Source of the DNA: Micromussa lordhowensis
Lineage: Eukaryota; Cnidaria; Anthozoa; Scleractinia; Lobophylliidae
Length of the DNA stretch: 64,000 nt
Reading direction: 5' to 3'
Assembly (NCBI GenBank): GCA_964020085.1
Contig: OZ026602.1
Span: 24,005,530-24,069,529, forward strand
Shown piece after piece: positions 38,130 through 49,400 of this stretch. The notes beneath the pieces are model-generated. The model was not told the origin of the DNA, did no database searches, and worked only from the letters and a program-made list of their open reading frames with translations. The position numbers and the translations under genes were made by a program. How positions within the stretch are numbered: position 1 is the first letter of the stretch; the number at the start of each line of letters is the position of its first letter.

Positions 38130-41100
38130 TTACAGCTCACTCTTCGTCACTTTGTCCATCAGAGTTGAATGCATTTTCTTCACCTAATTGAACAGAAAGG
38201 AAACAACATTGATTTGAATCACACAGAAGTTGTCCAAGAGTCCTTCACGTTTATTGTCCTTGAAAAAGAAAGAACATCCCTTGTAGCCATGACAGCTGAT
38301 TCCCCCCCCCCCCCCACCCCACTTACTAAACACAAAAAACAAAAACAACAAAAAAAAGCACTAAACAGAGATCCAACAGTAACAAACTACATTATTAGTC
38401 CCAGATTTCCACCCAAGGTCAATGCCAAAAAACACCACCCACAAGCAGCCAGTTCTCTGTAAATTGAAGGTTTGATAGCCTGTATAGCACGGCTGTATAG
38501 CAGACTGGGAAAATGTTTATGTACCCATGAGACATGCAGATTATTCCGACCAGTAGAAATGGCACATGCACCTGTGGTTCGTACATGTACAGGTGCAAAG
38601 AGGGAATTTTAAATTCAGACATGATTCTCAAATAATATTTTGAACAGTCACTTAAAAAGCTGAATGAAAAAATGATCACAAAATTTCTTACCCATTTTCC
38701 GTGTTCTTGTGCCTTCTTTAGTAGCGTTTCATGTTTCTCCTTCAGATGGTGATGACCATCATTAAGAAGGCGACGAGAATGCTCAGCTTCCTCTTGAAAC
38801 TGTTTATGTTTCAATATCTTGTGATCAAAGTGGAACAGCTCTTGCTAAAAAGAAGTAATCAAAAAATCTTTTCCAGATACAGTACAGCATGCAGGCATGA
38901 CTATTGTGATCAAGGGATCAATGGGTCGGCCTGGGGAGTATGTCTGAATTCTCATGCCATTTGGAATAATACATGTACTTTCACTAGGAATTTCTTTGGA
39001 AAAGATAGCTGTCTGTCTGGACAATAATTATACAGTCAGACCTCTATTAAGCAGCCACCCTTTATTAAGCGGCCACTTGCCAAAGTTTTGAATTATTTGT
39101 CATTAAAATGCTGTATTTGATACCTCCTTTCAACGGCCACTTCTATTAAGCAGCCACGGCCACCTTTTTGCTGTTGCATGTTTAGTACTTTTTATTGTTT
39201 TTTTAACCTCTTCTAGACGGCCAGTAAATTATCCTTTCAAGCGGTAAAGTGACAGTTAGTTGTAATATGAAGGTGGTAACTGATAACAGTAAGAACTGCA
39301 ATTTACAGTAATCACTACATAAACTGCAATACATGTGCAAGTCTTTCGCATCCGGCACAAAAAAACATGATACTAGAAAGAGCACCAACTCCAAGCTCCA
39401 CAACCACAAACAGCAGTGACGGATTATTTTAATCGTGATCCGTGAAATATTTCAAGCTAAAATTTTTATGGACTGTTGATGTACAGTAAAATACATGTAG
39501 GCCTAAGAAACTTGATGTTTTGTCACATGGGTTTGCATAATATCATTTTCCTGTACATTGTCGACACTAAAATAAAAAATCACTGTATATCCACTACATG
39601 CTCTCTGTGTCAGAGCTACAGAACTCTGCCTGGACTTAAAATGCGTACATGTAGATACAGGGGACTTAATGTTTTGTTTCGATGATCTCTGAATTTACCT
39701 TCGCATACTGTATGTTCACTTTTCAACAAGCGTTTTGCTACATGTACATTGTATATAGAGGCAATAAAACTACGTTGACTGCCATTTCTACAATAATTGT
39801 ACTGTACCTTATTCCTCTATTAAATGGCCAACCTCTAATAAGCGGCCAGTTTTCAAAGTCCAGACAGTGACCGCTTAATAGTTATAGATGTCCAACTGTG
39901 TAACACTCCATTTTAGTGTGCCTAACTTACATGTATATTCACACTCTTTCCTGATAAAAGTTCTACAGAGTTTCCTGACTGTCCAGATGGCAATATTAAT
40001 AAAATAAAACTACGGAACTGTACATTTGTTCTGTTGGTTAAGCAGCAATGCCCCAGCTTTCTACAAAATTTTACTTAATACTTACTTAATCCTCTTCGTT
40101 CCTAGTGGAACATAGGTCCTCAACTAAAACACGCCACCTAACCCTATTGTGTGCAGTGCTCTTTGCCTCGTTCCATGTGAGATGTTTCCTCTCTAGCAAA
40201 AATTCCTCTCTACAAAATTTTACTCGCTATAAAATGTCTTGAGTATGCCTTTGAAGGAAAGTAATGGAAATTCAAAAAGGACCAGGGCAAACATGTAATT
40301 ACATGTATGGGAAATGCTACATGCTGTACACACATCTGTACAGTTTTCAAACGAGAATGTATTTACATGTACCTTGATAGATTCAAGTTCCTCATCACTG
40401 AACTTTCCATTCTGAGCTTTCTGCCACAACTCTGTCACACGACGATCACGGAATAAACTTGTACCCTCCTTCTCCTCAGTTGCCTTCTCTTTCAGTCGCG
40501 CATAGTTTTTAGTCAGGGACTCATGACTATCCTGAAGTTTGTTACGTAGCTTCTCAAGTTCTTTCTCTTTAATGTCACCTCGGGAGAAAACCGAGTTTTC
40601 TGAGATGTCATCATGGTCTGTTAGCACTCTTAGAAGACGGTTGTATTCTTTTACCTTGTCTTTGTGGTGGGTAAATTCAGTTCGGAGATCATCAAGTTCC
40701 TCATTACTGAATTTGCCTGATGACAAATGCAAACAGAATAACAAAAAGCAGACATGAATAATTATTTCACATGTCTGATTCACAAGCAACACCACCCTCT
40801 AATTTTCTCCTAAAAATATTGGTTTATAAATAATAATTATTATCTAGAAGATATGCTAATCGTAATTCAGGTCACTTATCCTGTAGCACCACCTTGGTTA
40901 CAGTGGAACTCTGTCACTGCATGTACATGTACAATGTAGGAGCACTTTTAGGCCAAAAAAGCAATGTTTTTTAATTACATTTTGCTTTGCTTTTGCAGGC
41001 CCATAATCTATCTGTGGGCATTATAGGAGATTATTATATGACTTGGGTTTGTAGCCGATCTAACGCGTGCTCCGATTGGCTTATACTAGGGCATTATTCT

Positions 41101-41314
41101 CCCGTAATGCCCACCGGTTAATAAGTAGTTAATAATTAACAATTATTCCATGAGTGCACGTTGGATATGAGTTGGCTATAACCAATCTCATATCCAACAA
41201 GCGCGAATGGAATAACAATTATTGTTTTATTAAATTTCAACCTTCGGTTTTGCTAAATTTTATTAAAGTCTAAGAAACGACCGGAAAGTGATGTGACTTC
41301 CGGGTGCTATCCAC

Positions 41315-41351
<37 letters not shown>

Positions 41352-42605
41352 TTTCAAACAACCCGGGCCAGGTTTGAAACTGTTGTGAAATTAACAAATC
41401 GAGTGTGGTTTAGCATGATATGTACTCTTATCGACAACGACGATACGTGTCATCACAGTGGTCAAAATGTTGTGGACTCACGAGGCGCAGCTGAGTGGGT
41501 CCGCAACAAATTTTGACCACTGTGATGACACGTATCGTTGTCGATAAGAGTACATACCACGCTAAACCACATTCGATTTGTTTTTTACCACAATATCAAA
41601 GATAACGAAGGAAATCTTTGCTAAACACAGACTTGAAAGTGCACGCGCTGCATTATGCAAATGAGCTATTTGTACGCGTCATACTTTCCTTTCAAAAACT
41701 TTTGCAAACTCGCTCAACATACAGAAACAATACGAAAAATATGTCTGGGAAACGAGCAATGACGCATACTCGTTAACGATAAGAGTTTAGAGCACGATTA
41801 AGCGCATTTCGATTTACCACAATATCAACGTCAAAGAAAATGTTTTTTTTTTAGAGCGCGAGCTGAAAAAGGCATTGCGTGACACAATGACGCGAGCAGC
41901 CTGGTATGGACTCTCATCGACCACGGCAAATTAGCCAATCAGATTGCCAGATTAGCAGCAATTGTGGTAAAAATACCTTTGAGATGCATGCATGCGTGTG
42001 TGACTGCCTGGAATGCATGTCTTCCCATGCAAATCGACAAGTCGTAACACAGCTTGCGTGCAGGATGTCTCGTGTTTCCCGTTGTTTTCGTCGCATTTTA
42101 AGCTTATCTTAGCCAAAAAATGCCGACTTTCTCTAATGAAAAACCTTCCACCCATCTACAAACACAAACCTTGCTTTTCCACAGAATCCCACAGCTCACT
42201 CAAGCGTCTATCGCCAAACATTCCTTTGTCGGCTTTGTTGTCGTTGATTTCGTTCATACCATTGTCCGTGGTGTCAAGATGCTTTTCAAGGCCAAATTGT
42301 TCAAGTATTCGAGCAAACTTTTGCCTTATCATGGCTTCCATTTCGCCGTCTTGGTCCCCGCCTTTAGCTTTCAATTCTTTCCACCTGACTTCGGCACGGT
42401 CTTGCAGTTCGAGTAAACGACGAAAGTCGCTCAACTTTTGCTCGGACATCTTGTTTTGCGCCTTCTTCCAAATCATATTGAGCTTGTTCATTCGAAACGC
42501 AGTTTCACTATCGCCTATCCCAGTCTCCAGAGCGATACTCTGATAGATCAAGAGAAAAACGACGGGCAACGAAAGAAAAATCATTGTGAACACCTTCTTC
42601 CGCAA
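38130..42605 (-). CDS. LRPAP1: alpha-2-macroglobulin receptor-associated protein (RAP)
   Basis: RAP is an ER chaperone that binds newly made LDL-receptor family members and keeps ligands from binding early. Four minus-strand exons (42605-42170, 40716-40373, 38844-38692, 38183-38130) join in frame to 328 aa; vertebrate RAP is about 350. A signal peptide (about residues 1-26) is followed by RAP domain 1 (FRMNKLNMIWKKAQ..., LSDFRRLLELQDRAE), domain 2 (GKFSNEELDDLRTEFTHHKDKVKEYNRLL) and domain 3 (VTELWQKAQNGKFSDEELESI, then a Lys/His-rich helical stretch ending VKKMHSTLMDKV). The C terminus KSEL is a KDEL-type ER-retrieval signal in place of the HNEL of mammals. All splice sites are canonical. 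Assignment is by recognition of the three helical-bundle repeats and is firm. Confidence 0.92.
39029..39902. mobile_element. DNA-transposon-like element with ATTAAGCGGCCA ends
   Basis: The left end is ACAGTCAGACCTCTATTAAG then CAGCCACC, and the right end read inward is ACAGTTGGACATCTATAACT then ATTAAGCGGTCA. Several internal copies of the TTAAGCGGCCACTT word occur on both sides. The element lies in LRPAP1 intron 2, with no transposase frame inside. Confidence 0.5.
41015..41224. repeat. two neighbouring foldbacks in LRPAP1 intron 1
   Basis: TGGGCATTATAGGAG (41015-41029) faces CTCCCGTAATGCCCA (41099-41113). A second pair, AATTATTCCATGAGTGCACG then TTGGATATGAG, faces CTCATATCCAACAAGCGCGA then ATGGAATAACAATT (about 41140-41220). 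Confidence 0.6.
41393..41582. repeat. foldback with GTGGACTCACGAGGCG core
   Basis: AACAAATCGAGTGTGGTTTAGC, TGTACTCTTATCG, CAACGACGATACGTGTCATC and ACAGTGGTCAAAATGTTGT all recur inverted up to 41582. The loop reads GTGGACTCACGAGGCGCAGC then TGAGTGGGTCCGCAAC and matches the loop of the foldback at 18427-18605. Confidence 0.75.
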
Positions 42606-43079
42606 GAAGATTACAGCTCAGCGACAGCTCAGCCAGAACAACTACTAGGCCAGGCACCTCAGCAAAACGCGTGACAATCGCGTTCTCGCGGGATCGTACA
42701 TGTTTATCGTATTACGACGGAGAAACTTGAGAAGGCAGCTTGGGCCTACCGTCCACACTAATTCGGATCGAAAACGGAGCTTTTCGAAAGCACTATTCAA
42801 ACTGGAGGAATTAATTTAACAACGCCGGCTTTCGCTTTCGTTTTGACGGAGTGCAGCTTTTTTGAAAACGAATGCGCCACGCTAATCATGCGAGTTTTCC
42901 TCACTGACACAGCTGACAAATCCAAAATGGCCGGTGATTGTACATGTTGCGTTTACAAATTTCAGTGTTCGGCGTCAGGTTATGGACAGAAAACATTTGA
43001 TGCGTTTTCAGAGTGAAACTTCCGTTTTCAAAATTCTCCGCGCGGCCTAGTGTGGTCTGGGGCCTGAAAAACAAATTTC

Positions 43080-43415
43080 AATAGACCTTTTTACCGATAC
43101 GGCGGCCATCTTGAATTCTATTGTTTTGACTGAGAAATTATGGGCTGCCGAGGGGGCAATCGCTGTAAAATTTATCGTATACACAGCTTTCAGGATAAAT
43201 TTTTACTGCTTGTCTCTCATATTCCATAACAAATGTTACAAGCGTTACATCTTTCCGTCACGATATTTGGCAGTTGTTCCTATGGTTATCGAAAAATTAT
43301 TGTTGAAAGTTATCACGCCACAGTATTCTTTTTAATTATTTCTCATCTGCCCCCTGGGCATCCCATAATTTCCTCGGAATTCAAGATGGCCGCCGTATCG
43401 GTAAAAAGGTCTATT
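43080..43415. mobile_element. 336-base element with perfect 39-base inverted ends
   Basis: AATAGACCTTTTTACCGATA then CGGCGGCCATCTTGAATTC (43080-43118) is repeated inverted without mismatch at 43377-43415. The interior has no domain. The perfect arms point to recent activity or gene conversion. Confidence 0.85.
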
Positions 43416-43420
43416 AACTA

Positions 43421-43545
43421 TTAAGGTAATTCCTTAGTATTGCATTGCGCATCCCTACTGCGCACGATTTTCGCGTCATTAGCGCGCGCACATGAGCGCG
43501 TGCGCGTACAAAACCTAAGAGATTTCCCTCAAACCATGGATAATA
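43421..43545. mobile_element. partial TTAA element (family member 2)
   Basis: It begins TTAAGGTAATTCCTTAGTAT then TGCATTGCGCATCCCTACTG, which is the inverted right end of the element at 27856-28515. It breaks off after GAGATTTCCCTCAAACC. A truncated copy. Confidence 0.65.
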
Positions 43546-43587
43546 GAAGAGACTAAGCTCTACAGCGAAATAAATGCTTCTTTTCTA

Positions 43588-44229
43588 TTAAGGTGATTCC
43601 CGGGTAAAAGAACCCGCCATAGATTTCCGATGAAACTTGGTATGGTGTCATTACAGTACAAGGAGATGTTAAAAACGTAATAAAAAGAGGGGGTCACCGT
43701 GCTTGTTTTCATGCCACGATGCTGACAAATATGGTTATTTTGGTGACTTTTGGTTATCTCAGCGCGCAACAAATAAGCTCGATTATTTTTTAATGCGGCG
43801 TGTCATATCACACAGAATTCGACTGTCGTTGATTGCTTATTCATCTACGTCCCAGAAGAAATGGCTTCAAATACCCTGCATTATTAACTGATATTTTTAT
43901 CCTTTAAAGGAAACATAATTTGGACTTGCTCTAATGGGCCCGTTACGTCTATATCTGTAGCATTTATTTCATTTGCCAAAAAAGTAGCCATAGATTTCTG
44001 CCAAATTTTTTCTCAGTTATTGCGGATATTGTTCTCATTGAATTTATAAAATAAAAAGTGGGGGTCACCGTGCTCGTTTAAGAGGAAATTAGCTTTTATC
44101 TCGCTATCGAGCTTAGTTTGAAGGAAATCTCTTATGTTTTGTACGCGCGCGCGCTCATGTGCGCGCGCTGATGACGCAAAATTCGTGCGCAGTAGGAATG
44201 CGCAATGCAAAACTCGGGAATCACCTTAA
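43588..44229. mobile_element. TTAA-flanked element (family member 3)
   Basis: It is bounded by TTAA with inverted ends GGTGATTCCCGGGT / GGTGATTCCCGAGT. It contains GGGGTCACCGTGCTTG and GGGGGTCACCGTGCTCGTTT, and a right part (GTGCGCAGTAGGAATGCGCA) close to that of the element at 27856-28515. Confidence 0.7.
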
Positions 44230-44309
44230 ACGACCTCGGTGATCCCCAATTGTATTTATTTATTTATTTGTTGTTGTTGTTGTTTTTTTTTTTTGGGGGG
44301 GGGGGGGGT

Positions 44310-44765
44310 ATTTGCTTAGAACAGTCTAATAGAGAACATATTTGAGGAAAAAAGTTTGATAGTAGAACATGATTTTTTTTTTTTGCAAAATAGTTCCATA
44401 CTGGGTGTATTTTGGGCAAGGCGAGGACTTCAAGCTAACCATGGAACTGTCCGAAAAAGCGCAATATTCCCGGAACCAGGCAATCAAAAACGGCTTAAAT
44501 GAAGCAATACTACTTCTGTGAATAAGAGAAGCTTTACTTTCAAGATAAAATTTTGTGTTTTTTAAGTAATCAAGTATGAAGATGATTCGAATTTTTAACG
44601 CACAAACAGTAAAAATACCCCATTTTACGAGCCTGCTGACGCGTAAACAAGCACGGTGACCCCATGTTTTTCATTGCATTTTTTTAATAGTCATAGCATG
44701 AATGTTAGCTATGCCAAGTTTCAAAAAAGTTTGATAGTAGAACAATTTCAAGCGAATTACCTTAA
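44310..44765. mobile_element. inverted relative of the 27.9 kb element (family member 4)
   Basis: Read on the minus strand from the TTAA at 44762-44765 it starts GGTAATTCGCTTGAAATTG, continues with GGGGTCACCGTGCTTG, TTTACGCGTCAGCAGGCTCG and other words, and follows the left two-thirds of the element at 27856-28515 (for example GAAGTCCTCGCCTTGCCC). The other end is not defined. Confidence 0.65.
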
Positions 44766-46442
44766 GGAGCAAGGTTTTGTTCCAATTTACTGTCACATCA
44801 TTCGCTTGTTTTTCCCAGCTGTTTAGAATGCAGACTTCTATAAATTTGCAAGTCCATGCCACGTTCTTCAAAAGTTGCGCTAACCACCCATTGGAAACAA
44901 CTTTTACTTTTGGGTGTAAAATGGTAAAAGTGTAATGTTTTATCTGTAGCCTTATTGTATTGTAGATTCTCAAGAGAAAATTGTGAGGACGTAGACCCAG
45001 TTTTCTCTGTAGTGAATATATGACAGATAGTGAACTGTGATTAACTAATTTTCGCCCTAGGCGTATCAATAAAGACAATTTAATTGACAATGCTCTCTGG
45101 TTAGCCTGAAAAATATTTGTTCTGCTCTTAATTATGCAAGTCTTTTCTTCGGCGTAAACATTGCTTTATCGAGAGGGAAATATGTATTGATATACATTGA
45201 ACAAATCAGAAAAGGTAATTTCTCCGTCTATTTGGTGGGTCTTCAGGCCGGATCAGGCAGATCAGGGAAATCACTGTGAAGTGATGTTTACTTGTCGGCT
45301 CGGCTCCTAGAGGTCCGTAGCGTCAAAACGTCGAGTTCTTAATCTTAATTTCCAGCACTCTTTGTGTCAATGGCCAAACAGATGGCAAATTCTATTTCAA
45401 TTCATCTCTATTAAGCCTTTTTAATAACATTCATTCTACACGTATTAGAAACCCCGCCGTTTGTTAAATTGGTGCCATTCTATAGAAGTTCCGCGGCTGT
45501 TCAAAACGTGACCGCTTTGAATCTCCAATCGCTGGGGGGGGAGGGGGGGGTTCCAAAGGGGATGCTCTTCGTCTCGCTCAGTGGTATTAATCATAGATTC
45601 TGGTCCCACTCAAGGTGTTCATGACGAAACGCTACTACTGTTAACCTGTCAATGTATCTCAATGCACTCAATGGAAAAAACGATCTCATTTCCGTTTTCA
45701 GGCATGATTTCCACCCGTCGGCTATCGAGTCCGGTCACTGACTAGCCGGCTTTTCTGAATGGTGACTGGTAATCAGACCTATTCCCTTTTAAGTGGTATC
45801 TTTTAACGGTCAAATACAGCTCGAGCCAGGATGAGATTGATTTCCTTTAGGACCTTTTTATATAAGAGCTCCCCCCCCCCTGGCTCTAATCCAATCGGAA
45901 GGGACAACGCCCATTTTAAGCAGAGATCTCGCATACAAAGGCTATGCCATTTTGCTTGTCAAACCTTCAGGAGGGCACGAGTACACGAGTGATGTTTAAA
46001 ATCTTGCATTGTGCGGATGGCTAAGAGCTTAGAATGTCTGGTAAACGAAGTTGATTATTCTTCATTATGTCTACAGATGGCTTGACTGGCGTGCCTTTCA
46101 ATCTCTCTGACCGTCCTTTTAATAATCAACAAAGCATTATGCAAAACAGCTTTTAAGCATTCATCTAAATTTGCTTACTTTTTTGTCACGCGCAAACATT
46201 TGCATCACCGCAGGATTCGACTCTCCAGTCTGTCTTCAAACGCCAGTGATGTTTTGTATCTACTGACAAATCAATACAATATACAAGAAAGTTAATCAAC
46301 TATATTGCTGACCGTGTGCAAAGGAAATCTTTTTTACATCCAGTTTGTTGTTTCAAGAGAGCATTCCTGTGCGCTCAGTCGACTTGTGGAAGGGTTGCGA
46401 GAGCTTAGCACGCGCAAACAAACCAAAAAAAAATCCTGCGAT

Positions 46443-49400
46443 ATGATGAAGTTAACAACACTTCTAACATTGGGGATAACCTTTGCTATAGTTCTTGTAC
46501 ATTCCACGGTAAGTTTTCTAGAAAATATATGTAAATTTACACTTCGCGCCGATGCGCCTATGTATCACTTGCTGCTTTCAGTTGTCAGTGCTAGCAGTTC
46601 GTTGTTTTAATTTTCGATTTTATCTAGTTTTGTTACAATATATTATGCTTTTACGCGTCGATCATAAACAACTGAAAACACAACATAATCTCTCTCTCGA
46701 GCAATGTTTGTTGCGCGCAAGTTCTCTACAAGCTGTATTGTTGCTCTTTCTGCATCTAGGGCAAACGATCACTGTTTCAATACGGGTAGGATTAAAGAGT
46801 TAAAAATTCCTAATCTGCAAACAGTTTTGCTTTGATGGCAAAAAGACTTGCGAGTTACCGAAGGATCACACATTATGGGTAAAAGCTTCGTGGAGTAAAC
46901 TTCCTTATTAAATGTTTATGATTTTCAAAGCAAATCATTTGCAATATTGACAACGGTCGATGAAACGAATCAAACACGCGACGTGAAGTCAAAGATACGA
47001 CGCGCAGAAGAAGATTCGACTGGATGCGGCAGCAGAACCTAGGGTTTTTCATTTCTGATTCTAGAAATAAAATGAAAAAAAATCACCTGCCTTGTCTGGC
47101 GGAGGCAGATTCAAAGAAGCACTTCGATTTTATCAGAGTCAGTTTGGTAAATTTGCATATAAGTAATTTACTCCTTGGGAAATCATAAATGTTGTATTAC
47201 TAAACATATTCTTTGAAAAGGCATTTATTCAAGAGACGCTTATAACATTAATAATCTTTGGATTGTTTGAATTGAAGCTTTCCTTTCCATGATTATAAAA
47301 AACCCTTCTTTTTAACTTCACAAAATGCAAATGAAACACTTCCGTAAAAACTAGATGTACATTTGAAAAGCGTTTGGCAACTTAAGGTATTAATTATTAA
47401 ATATGCTGTCTTGTGATGTGTCTACATTCGCAGGCATGTATTAAAAGCCGGAAGAGGTTTAGATACATTGCAGTGAATTCGGCGGCTTATGCAACTATGG
47501 AAAACATTTGGCCTTGTCGAATTTTCATTTGTCATCTGTATTCGAAGGTCTAAAGAGCATTTCTTTCCTTCCCTGGCCTAACCTAAACTGTCAAAAATGC
47601 TTTCAGATCTTCGTAGGCTATATTTTGATTGACAGTGTTTTTAGTTTTCAGTTAGCGTGGTCAATTAAAATCCCTCAAGCGAGTTGGTATATTAGTTTTG
47701 ATTGGCAGAAAACGTTGAAATCTTGACCAATAGAAAGCCTGTCAAAGTCAATCAATTAAAGCCCTTATGGTGTCAGCAGAACTTGTCGAAGGTTCTAAAA
47801 GCTTGTGATCAGAAACAATTTGCAGGATCTCAATCAGCAACGTAAATAAACTTCACTATTATTTCTCCTCTGCTTTTCCACATATTGATGACGCACTCCC
47901 CAGAAATGAACTGGAGTCCTCTAATTGCCTGTCAATTTTCAGGGACGAACATTCGAATTATGCAGTCTAGAAGAAGGGCCCGATAGATACAATGTAGAGG
48001 GTCGTTTCAGCTGATAGCCGAGAATTGATCAAAATTTAACAAGATCAACTGAAAATGTCTTTTGACTGAGAGCTTAGACCTGAGATTTGCAAAATTTACT
48101 GAATTAACCACAACTTTAAATGATACCGTAAGAAATCACATCTAACCCTCTGCGTAGGTTTTTGTGCGGTTTAGATAATTATGTTTTCAGCTGTCAGTTT
48201 TGCTTCCATGATTCAAGACCGAGAAACTGTATTACTTGCAGCCAGAAGCATATAACGGAGCTCTATGCTTCTGTTACAGGCCCAACAAAGACCAGACGCA
48301 AGAGAGCGGCGGAAATATATCGAGCCTGCGTAATGAATACTATTTTAACATCAAGCAAGTCATTTTTTTCTTCATTCTTTACAAATAGGTTTATGGAGGT
48401 GAAAAAGAACGAAAAATCAATTTAACAAAGAAAGAACGTAAGTATGAGGATATATTGAACTTTTTTCGCAATGATATCAGAACTGATCAGTATTAAAAGC
48501 CAACGGTTTCTTTCTATAGGGTCATAAGGTAAGGTAATTAAGGGGCTATAGCTTTATCTACTGGCTTGAGGCTGAAATCGTAAGAAATTCCTCCTTTTTG
48601 CTATTTATTCCTCCGCTATTCAGCTCCATCCACTCAAGAGAAAGCACAACATTTTACGCCCTATGAGTGGTTTGCGAAAAAAAAACCGACAGAGACGAAG
48701 AGGGAAAAAGAAAACGACAAAAGTTTGAAACTGAACGTGGAAGTCAGTTACTACTAAAAAAAGAAGACAAGAGATAAAAAGGGGAGAAAGAGTTAAAAGG
48801 TTTAAGATCAATTTTAAAAGGCTCCGTTCCTCAGTTAACATAAAAAATTCAAGAGGAAAAAGTACTAGCGTTTAGTTGGCTCTCTCATTATTATTTCTTG
48901 ACAATGTTGATATGAGTGTCGAAAAGTAATCGGTTTTGCACTGTTCGTATACCACGCTACACGATTGGGTTTAATACCGGCGCTTCGCGTAAGCTACATG
49001 CATTGACTTCGAGTTTTGTTTTGTTCACTGGATTTTCTGTGTCCTCCAGCTGGTTCGGTTTTACGACACTCAATTGAAGACCATAACAACTTAACGGTAT
49101 ATTCGTGGCTTTAGCCCTTGTTTCGTCCTTTGTTTGGGCGCTCGATCGTTGATCTTGATCTTGTAGTGTCGTCCCACAGTGGATGAAAGATTAGACAAAG
49201 ATTTAAAACTCTGTAAAGACCTCGCAAACTTCATTAAAACTCTAAAGTCAAGGATGTTGAATGAGTTTTTAAAACAAAAATAGTTTTAACTCATAGTTTT
49301 GTACATTTTACTGTACATATATATTTTCTTATTGTATTCATTTATTGTACTGTTCACTGAAAAACCCTATTCGGGAGTATTAAACCACTAAACCACCGTC

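Larger units (their letters stand above)
42606..46442. other. intergenic repeat cluster between LRPAP1 and FSTL
   Basis: The two genes diverge from this region, so both promoters should lie here, but no clear core elements stand out. From 43080 to 44765 mobile elements stand nearly end to end. A G-run tract (44293-44309), another at 45534-45549 and a C-run near 45870 are homopolymers. I see no gene; the 139-aa frame on the minus strand at 44671-45090 overlaps a repeat end and has no recognisable domain. Confidence 0.55.

Noticed and set aside
42013..42543. 176-aa plus-strand frame opposite LRPAP1 exon 1
   Set aside because: It is the antisense shadow of a strongly supported exon and has no domain.
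44671..45090. 139-aa minus-strand frame
   Set aside because: Its 3' end lies in a TTAA-flanked repeat and no domain, signal peptide or splice support is visible.
48282..48335. Possible extra FSTL exon after TTCTGTTACAG
   Set aside because: In the phase left by exon 1 it ends in phase 2 and does not join to the exon at 48389 without a stop. Leaving it out gives a clean frame.
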